This document shows, one piece after another, positions 57,086 to 64,000 of a stretch of 64,000 nucleotides of DNA. This DNA is from Ceriagrion tenellum (taxonomy: Eukaryota > Arthropoda > Insecta > Odonata > Coenagrionidae). The stretch covers positions 52,547,136 to 52,611,135 of the forward strand of contig OY720632.1 in NCBI GenBank assembly GCA_963169105.1. The letters run 5' to 3'. Position numbers and translations under genes: made by a program. The number at the start of each line of letters is the position of its first letter. The stretch's first letter is position 1. Below the pieces are notes generated by a model. The model saw only the letters and a list, made by a program, of their open reading frames with translations, did not search any database and was not told the DNA's origin.

Positions 57086-58010
57086 GGGTACTGTACGGTA
57101 ATTCGAATAAGGAGGTGGATCAAACTAATCACACTTGTTTCCCTCCACCATTGCCTTTTATTAATGGTTTCTAAACCTCTGCCTTAAGATGAATGCAAGG
57201 TATTTTTACAATAGATATTGACCAGACCATTCTTTTCTTCTCCCTGCGCCGACAAGAAGTCGTGAGTTATTGTCCCGACCGAGGGATTTCCGGTTTTAAA
57301 GTCTTAAATCCGGGATCTATATGTCTCCGTAATTTTTATCCTCCACTTACGTCAGATAAGTAACTTTGGGGTATATCGATACCAATATTTCCAAACTTGG
57401 CACCAAAATATAGGGATAGGAATTATTCAAAAACAACGAAGTACTTTTATTTTACTAATTACGTCTAAAGAAGAATTTTCTTTTGGAGGTAATCTAAGGA
57501 CGCTCTATCAAACACTGAATGAAGATCATGCCAAAAAATAGGAAAATATTTACGGAATATATTATTCCAAAAAAATAGGAAAATATTTACGGAATATATT
57601 ATTTATAAAGCAACCTAAAGGAAATACCGTCGCAACGATCCAGACCTTAAAAAAATCTAGTTAACTTCTTTCTAGTACAAATAAGTTTGTTTTAATTATT
57701 TATTTATATGTCGGAAAACTTCAAAATTATCCAAAGAACGCTAATAGCTATTTTTTTTATTCTTATCGACCCAATTGCAAAAGCAATTGCAAAAAATCTC
57801 TTGACCACATAATTAATTGTTCATCAACAACACTAGTTATTATATTAGCTGTCTGAAAATGTTTTTTTCTCACTGTTTGGGCATGTCATGTGGATACAAA
57901 TGTTTACTAATATAACAGACACAGGCTTACTTTTTCGAACCAGCTAGCATCCAAATGTTTTGCGGGACTGAATAACTCGAAGTCATTGGTTTCCAGTGCG
58001 GTGGTTTATT
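57086..58010. other. AT-rich non-coding stretch
   Basis: It holds one tandem duplication (57531-57603) and otherwise no supported features. Confidence 0.6.
57531..57603. repeat. Tandem duplication, 36-base unit x2
   Basis: CCAAAAAATAGGAAAATATT... (57531-57566) is repeated at 57567-57603 with one extra A in the A-run. The copies are otherwise identical, so it is recent. Confidence 0.9.
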
Positions 58011-58052
58011 TTAATTCCCATGCAGCCATAGATGCATTCTTGGGATACTCAC

Positions 58053-58254
58053 CCGAGGAATCGCGATGAAAAAAGCGCTCCTCGTCCCCGCACATAATCG
58101 TGATTGATTCCGCGAGATAACTCTTCGGGTGGGCAATAAAATCTCCACCTTCATTGTATAGGGCAATATAACAAGTTTTATTAAGAAGAAGGATGTTTTT
58201 GGGCGTTGAAATACGGCCACGGACAAAATGAGAGGAGGGAACGGAAGCAGAAGG
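58053..58254 (-). CDS. Candidate internal exon, 202 bases (low confidence)
   Basis: On the minus strand an acceptor (GTTTCACCTGCGACGTTAG) is followed by 67 uninterrupted codons. They include FVRGRISTPKNILLLNKTCY, IALYNEGGDFIAHPKSYLAE and SITIMCGDEERFFHRDSS. The segment then ends at TCGG|GTGAGTAT, a strong donor. Entry is phase 0 and exit phase 1. The residue mix (hydrophobic, acidic, basic and Cys alternating) looks coding. A second minus-strand frame is also open here for 140 codons (58433-58011), so the reading is not unique. No protein family is recognised. Confidence 0.28.
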
Positions 58255-58690
58255 CTAACGTCGCAGGTGAAACATGAGGAAGAGGATTCGAGAGAGAGAG
58301 AGGGACGGAGAGAGATGAAATGGATATTTACAGTTGGAGCGAACCCCTTCGCTCCTTCCATCGGCCATCCCATTCGGCTACATACCCGGGCGAGCAAAAC
58401 CATCGCCCGAGGACATTTTTCTCCATCCACCACGGCTTCGTGCGAGCGTCTTGAGCGTGGAGCAATTTGCGCGTTCCATCTCCACCTCGCCCGCCTTCTC
58501 CCTCCTCCCGAAACCCTATCGAGTTTACTGTCCGCCGGTCAACCGTTAAAGGTCCCACGCCCCACATAATCCCATCACCTATTTCTATCCCTCTCTCCGA
58601 GCTGACGTCGCAAGCGGAACTCTTCCCTCTCCTCCCCCTCATCCCCCCGGAGGATGGACTTATCAAACCGTGAGATGGATGCGTGGAGAG
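58228..58690. other. GC-rich island, purine then pyrimidine
   Basis: Purine-rich at 58228-58320, then balanced to pyrimidine-rich at 58330-58650 on the plus strand. Overlapping frames on both strands. It adjoins the candidate exon at 58053-58254. Confidence 0.5.
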
Positions 58691-60100
58691 AATGAAACAA
58701 GACATTAATTTCTAGGTAGCCAAGGGATCTGATATCGTCTTATTAAAATTTATTGAACGAAATAAGCGTGGATTTCTCTATACCGAAATCATTTAGCTAT
58801 CTAGTATAAATCTTATTTATGACAATATTTTCCAAAAGGTTTCCAGGGCTCACAATCATCTTGTATAAATGGCTCTGTTTGGACCTGGTGATTTAATACC
58901 CCTGGTGATTCGGTAGTTCATTCCTATGGAGAAATTTAAGAAGAGCTACAGCTTTTATGGGCTGGCACACCAACATCTCTAGTTCACGAACATAAAGTAA
59001 ACGCTTCAACCAGAGGTTACCTTCGTTGCTACGTCCATTTCAATTCTTTCTCACTTGACTCTCAATAAACTAATCTGCGGTGATTAGTCTTCAACCGTTT
59101 GGAAATCCAAAACTTTTAAGTAATGGTCCACTAATATATTTTTTATTAAAAATATTAGTGGACCATTACTTAAAAATTTTTGATTTCCGATATGGAGAGG
59201 TTCCACAAAGTGAAGCCTGAATTTATTAGTTCAACCATTTAATTTCTACTGTCACACACCTACGATATTTCTGTGAAACGATGTCAATGGCTATGGCATT
59301 AATGCTAAATTTGATGACGTTAGCATTTAAGATTTTAGTACTGTGACATGTAAGTAAAGATTTTAAGAAGATTGGTATACGAAGCAAGAATTAACTTGTT
59401 AAACTTATGAAAAGGTATTTGACTATTTATTGCAATATCATAAATTACGTTCGCAATTGTAAATGATTATTATTTAACTCTCAGGCTAGCTCGCCAAAGA
59501 TATCTCTAACGAACACAAAAAGGAAATTTCACAACTGCCAAAAATACGGTCAATGGAAATTGCCATGAGAAAAAAAAATGACTCGATTACAAATACAAAA
59601 ATAACTACTTACAACAACGACGGTAATGTTATATTATTAAATTATATTGGAATTAGCGGGATTTGACAGACCAACAACAGAGATGATAAGGAATTTCAAA
59701 TTGAATGCCAGCCTATATTTGAGTGACTTGGAAAAAAGGGCTTACCGCAAAGAGGGAGATTAAAAAAGTTCTATTTAATTTTCTTTTTATTTAGAAAAGC
59801 ATCAAAACAGCTGATTCGACGTTGCAAGCGCTGATAATAATGAAAATATGGTAGTTTCACATTCAATATTATAGACCTAGTAACTATTATGGTAAGCCAT
59901 CATCATTAAGCCAATTTTGTCACAGGCTAAGAAACATAGCATAACTGCAAATAAAGAGATATGACGGGTATAAATAGGACAAAATATATTTTCCTCGACT
60001 TTAATTTTTATGTGTATTTATATGTCACCACTCAGGCAATGAAACATGCCGCAGAAGAACGCATAAGGCTACTTGTGCCCGTTTGAGTAGAAGCACTGCC
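58691..60100. other. AT-rich non-coding stretch
   Basis: It holds the long hairpin at 59101-59188 and otherwise no supported features. Confidence 0.6.
59101..59188. repeat. Long near-perfect inverted repeat (hairpin)
   Basis: Arms of 37 bases (59101-59137 and 59152-59188) pair with only two mismatches. The inner 24 pairs are perfect (TTTAAGTAATGGTCCACTAA core). The spacer is 14 AT-rich bases. An 88-base snap-back of this kind is far from chance. It could be a fold-back element, a source of small RNA or a cruciform site. Confidence 0.85.
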
Positions 60101-61770
60101 AGATAACAAGCGCAATGACGAGAACCAATGAGGGCTTCCCTTTGACCTCGGTTTGTTTACGACGCGGCGTACTTGCCATTTGTCACATGTTTGGTGCTCC
60201 GAGACTCCGTGGCGACATGAACGGGAGAGAAAGAGTGTGCTCAGTTTTATTTCTACTCACTGCCTGCGCGGCGACACTTGACCCAAGACGTACAGAGAGA
60301 TTGAGAGAGGAAGATGGGTGGGTCATTACATAAAGAAGGGAGCAAGAGATTGTTTTGGGACAGGAACATCAAGTTCGTCTAGCAGTTTGTTATTTGAAGT
60401 TTTTGTTAGGGCGAATCCTTTCACCGCCATAGGAGGTGAAATATGGAAAACTCTTAGGATTCCTTTAAGAAAAGTAAGAGGAGAAAGAGAGGAGAAGATG
60501 GAGACGTGGGGACGAACAAGAAACGGCATGGGAGTGAGGAGGAGAAGCGCCGCCTTTGTTAACGCGCACGCAAGCACTTTCGCGTCCTCTCCGATCCTCC
60601 CATCATCATAGCTCCCCTCCAAAATACCACCCTTTCATCGTGTCCTTTTCGGTTTCCCCTCAGGGCCGCACCCCTTCGTGCATCCCTCGTATTTTTTCCC
60701 CTTAATTCTTTCTCCACCGAACCGGAGTCCGCTCCTCCCCTCAAAGGCCAGCATCACAGACACACTCGCCCTCCGCCCATGCACTTCATCCCCCCGCGCG
60801 ATAACCCTCCGCTGTTTTCCCACACCTTCCCCACGACTCCCTTCGGGAATCCACTTACTCCCGTTATCCCTTTTCTTTTCCATCTCCTTCCCAGTCTCCG
60901 AGATTCGGCTCTCCTCCGTTGGCAGGCGCTGGACGCATTTCATTCACGCGCCGTTTGGTTGGTAGGTTGATTGTGTGCTGCTTCTCCACCCCATCACGGC
61001 CACCCGCCCTCTCCTGGTTGCACTCACGTTCACCACCCCAAATAGTCATCCCACCACCCGACTCATCCTCCTCCTCCTCCACACCCCCTGCTCCTTCAGC
61101 AGTCTTTTTAACTCCCTCCAACCCCCCAAAAATCCCAGCCCTCCCTCCCCCGCCACCAACCCATTTTTATTCTCAAACCTCCTTCCCTCACCCGACTCCC
61201 CAGCCCGTTTTATTTCCCTTACTTTTTATTTGCCGTCGCGACGCCCACGGCTATGCGTCACTCCGCAGGAAAAAGGAGTGCAAAAGGGGGGAGGGGGAGG
61301 GGATGGGACGCTGCGCGATGCCCCAATGTCTGCTGCCAAGGAGACTCCTTTGCGGAAGCCAAACCATGGGAATTTATTTCGCAAAATGCATCTTCATTAG
61401 TCAAGGGGGATATGGGTGGGAGTGTTTGGCGGGGGGCGGGGGGGGGGTCGTGCGGCGGGAAGCGAACCTAAATGCCGCTCACGTTATGTATCCGAGGCAC
61501 ATACACACGGACTCAAACACGGGGTTCTTTGTAGCTTTGCTCCCTCTCTCTCGGGTTCTCCATGCCGTTCCAAGTGACCGACGCCAATGCAAGCGGAGAG
61601 CTGTAAAAGGCGAAATGTACGCCGCTCCTCGGGAAAACAGGAAAGTGACCTTTCCTCCCACGGCGTCCTTCCATTTGAGAAATCTCCTCGAGCGGCTATT
61701 TAAGTGCATGCGAAGCTTTTGGATGCGTTTTAATCCGCGTAAACAACCGGCTCCTATTTTATAATGCGTC
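60101..61770. other. GC-rich island with polarity switch
   Basis: 60115-60470 is mixed. 60470-60545 is purine-rich. 60590-61230 is pyrimidine-rich on the plus strand. 61260-61310 and 61410-61450 are purine/G-rich, with a 10-G run at 61438-61447. 61450-61770 is balanced and CpG-containing. Open frames up to 281 codons cross the switch but are Ser/Pro-rich and overlap others, so they are not called. Confidence 0.55.
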
Positions 61771-63285
61771 CTACAAAAAAATAATAGCCCAGAAAATGAA
61801 AGGCTTTATTTTCCGCAGCTCTCAGATTCAACTGAGAGACGGTAAATTTATCCTCAGTTTTACTTATAGTAACTCTCGCACAATAAATTGATTCTACTTC
61901 CATATATTAACAAGGCATTACATATGTAATGATTTGTGGCTATTTTAGTTTCTTGAGAGGACGATGAAAATGAATTTTGCTCTTCCATTTGACGTCGTAT
62001 GATGTTTACGATTTACCATTGGAATTTTTCTAAATTATCAGAAAACTCAAGAGGTAAACCAAAGTTGTTCCGACATTAATTATACAAATATTTTATGATT
62101 TGGCGCCTTAAATCATACTAGAGCCACATTCCATTCAAATAAAAATTCCGACACCCCGAATAAATAAATAGTTTATGATTTTTTGCGGTAACTAACAGTA
62201 CTGCTTACTTTTATCTTTGGGGTAACATGGATTTGTAATTCCAGTGGTTTTTTTATTAAAAAGTCGACTATTTATTAGCTATATAATTATTTTATAAATG
62301 TTAACAGCATTAACAGGCAATTTAATCTAATTCTACTTGTTATTTAAAAATGACAGCGGTATAAGGTATGTGACATTGGTAAGAGTTGCTTGAGAGATGT
62401 TCGTAAAGTTGTCCGAAAGATTCTCAATTCAAATTAACTACTTAAATATTGACCTTCAAATGAGAGGTATTTACATATCTCTATTTGGCAGAATAAAAAT
62501 TATTGTTAGGCTATTTACCTTGTGGCGTAAAATATAAGTAAATCATTATTACCGCTAAATCCTCCCATCAGTTCCATTAATTAACTCCTGCTATGGCTAA
62601 CTCCGCCACGGAGGAATACTCAAAGCCTTGGATACGAAGTTACAATATTCTACATCATACATAAATAACCAGTGATTGCAAAGCAGAGTTACAGAAGTGG
62701 ACTTGCGAATCAAATTAATTCTCAATGATATATTAATAAATAATTTCCCAAATAAATAAAAGCTTCAGCCAATATGCACATCGTGCCAAACTCCAAGGAG
62801 GGAAGTACGTAATGTGGCAATTCAAAACCAGATGTTTGCCAGAAAATGTGACACTTTAAGCTTGTTTGTACTTAATCTCTGCCTGCATGAATAAAAAATA
62901 ACTTTTCATCACGTCTTTTGCATATTTTGTTTTTAATAAGAGATTTTAATGATTTTCAATCTAAGAAATTATAATTTTATCCATAAGATTCTTCTAGCCA
63001 AGACATTCCTTCTCTATTTCTATATAATGAATCATCGTAGGCAAATACATATCCTTCAGAAAACTTACAAATGTATTTACATGTCCAGATCGGCCATCCG
63101 CCTGAATCGACAGAGCGAAAAAACGGGACCATCGCAGAAAAAAAAGTCAAAAGGAAATTCAATCTCACTTCATCGGGGCGCAGGTGGACTCACAAAAAAA
63201 GCTTAATCTGATGCCAGGAGGAAAAAAATTACATCATATTTTGCCGGCGAACAAGACAAACATCTTTATGCTGTCACTTATGAGG
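61771..63285. other. AT-rich non-coding stretch
   Basis: No supported features. Confidence 0.6.
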
Positions 63286-64000
63286 AAAAGACCTGGGGAG
63301 TGAGATATGGGAGGATGGTGGATGAGGGTTAGCGGAGAATGGAGCGGGAGGGTTGAAGCGGGGAGGGGGAGGAGGATGAGAGGGCCAGGGTCCCCTCTGC
63401 CCCACGGAACGGTCGTGCATCACTTAACTTTAATGAATCCTCGTTCCCACATTTTACGTACGTACATCCGTTTTTGGGGCACCCCGCGCCATACCCCTCG
63501 CTCCCTCCCCTCTTCGCCCAAGAACAACAACCGGGCTTTCCCTCCGCCTGCCTGCGTGCAACCCCGGGAGGACGAACCCTCCCTCAAACCCTCGGCTGCG
63601 AACCCCACGACCCGACCCCTCCCCGCGCTCTTAAAAATCCCGCCCCCTCCCTCCCACACCCTTTTAACCCATCTCCTCTCAGCCACCTTCCATGTGGAGG
63701 ACCAAGCTCAGGTGTAATTGCATGCCGGTTCCATTTCCTCCGAACCACTGAAGGTTAATTATTCAAGCAGGTTCTTTTTCGCCCACCCTCTCTCTGTCGT
63801 CCCTCCATCCCGCCCACCCTGCCCTCCTCCCCACCTCTGCGCTAAGCGTGGGTTCCCTCCCACGCGCCGGGCGCGCGCTCACCAACACCCACCGAGAGAG
63901 AGACACTCTCGCACACAAGCGCTCATGCGCGGCCGGACGCACAAATGAATTAGGATGCGGGCGAAAGTGAGATGGCGAAGGGTGGTGGATGAGGAAGGGT
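63286..64000. other. GC island, purine-to-pyrimidine switch, runs to the window end
   Basis: Purine-rich at 63295-63395, then pyrimidine-rich at 63480-63900 on the plus strand, ending in CpG-rich sequence and a short GA tract. It turns purine-rich again from 63950. Overlapping open frames are compositional. Confidence 0.55.

Noticed and set aside
60919..61764. 281-codon plus-strand ORF, the longest in the window
   Set aside because: It starts in a pyrimidine-rich island, crosses a polarity switch and is Ser/Pro/Thr-rich then Gly/Arg-rich. Other frames are open over the same DNA and no domain is recognisable.
1..64000. CRISPR arrays, operons, bacterial ribosome-binding sites, integrons
   Set aside because: No regularly spaced repeats and no bacterial-type gene organisation. 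The retrotransposons, Helitron and SINE mark this as eukaryotic nuclear DNA.

Overview
The window reads as nuclear DNA of an arthropod, most likely an insect. It is AT-rich and non-coding over most of its length, with introns or intergenic DNA rather than operons. It carries an L2/CR1-type LINE with a TAGATG-type 3' tail, a Helitron with an arthropod-type 'RASE' peptide, and a tRNA-Ser-derived SINE. I see no rRNA, no CRISPR array and no intact, recognisable protein-coding gene. The species cannot be fixed from the sequence.

Layout. Two kinds of DNA alternate. The background is AT-rich single-copy sequence with few features. Set into it about every 2-4 kb are 0.2-1.3 kb GC-rich islands. Most are strongly strand-asymmetric (almost all purine or almost all pyrimidine on one strand), and several flip polarity in the middle. 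The islands lie near 0.8, 3.3-4.1, 6.2-6.5, 7.8-8.2, 10.6-11.8, 15.3-16.0, 19.9-20.4, 22.7-23.2, 24.9-25.9, 30.8-31.5, 34.9-35.6, 36.4-37.6, 38.8-39.0, 40.4-41.2, 43.6-44.1, 45.6-45.9, 48.5-49.5, 50.7-51.5, 52.5-53.5, 54.4-55.0, 56.2-57.1, 58.2-58.7, 60.5-61.5 and 63.3-64.0 kb. The islands at 6.2, 10.6, 15.3 and 22.7 kb are CpG-rich and promoter-like. Long open frames inside the polarised islands are explained by composition and are not called as genes.

Mobile DNA. Four minus-strand fragments of one LINE family lie at 4.7-5.6, 11.9-12.8, 13.0-13.2 and 18.4-19.7 kb. Together they show an RT palm fragment, an intact 199-codon C-terminal ORF fragment and the 3' end. Two of the 3' ends are almost identical and one keeps a target-site duplication. 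A ~2 kb minus-strand Helitron spans 28.48-30.48 kb, a Helitron-like 5' end starts at ~17.1 kb, a ~250-bp terminal-inverted-repeat element lies just before it, and a tRNA-Ser-type SINE is at 24.45 kb.

Possible genes. Several short open segments bounded by good splice signals may be real exons: minus 10665-9709 (two exons in phase), plus 46986-47125 (with possible partners at 48529 and 49921), minus 58254-58053, minus 34862-34579 (with AATAAA after the stop), plus 6542-6610 and minus 22205-21843. There are also two broken coding-like stretches, minus 26517-26086 with one internal stop and plus 14562-14829 with one frameshift. None matches a family I recognise and all are low-confidence calls. 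The most plausible overall reading is a gene-poor, possibly regulatory or intronic region punctuated by CpG/polypurine islands.
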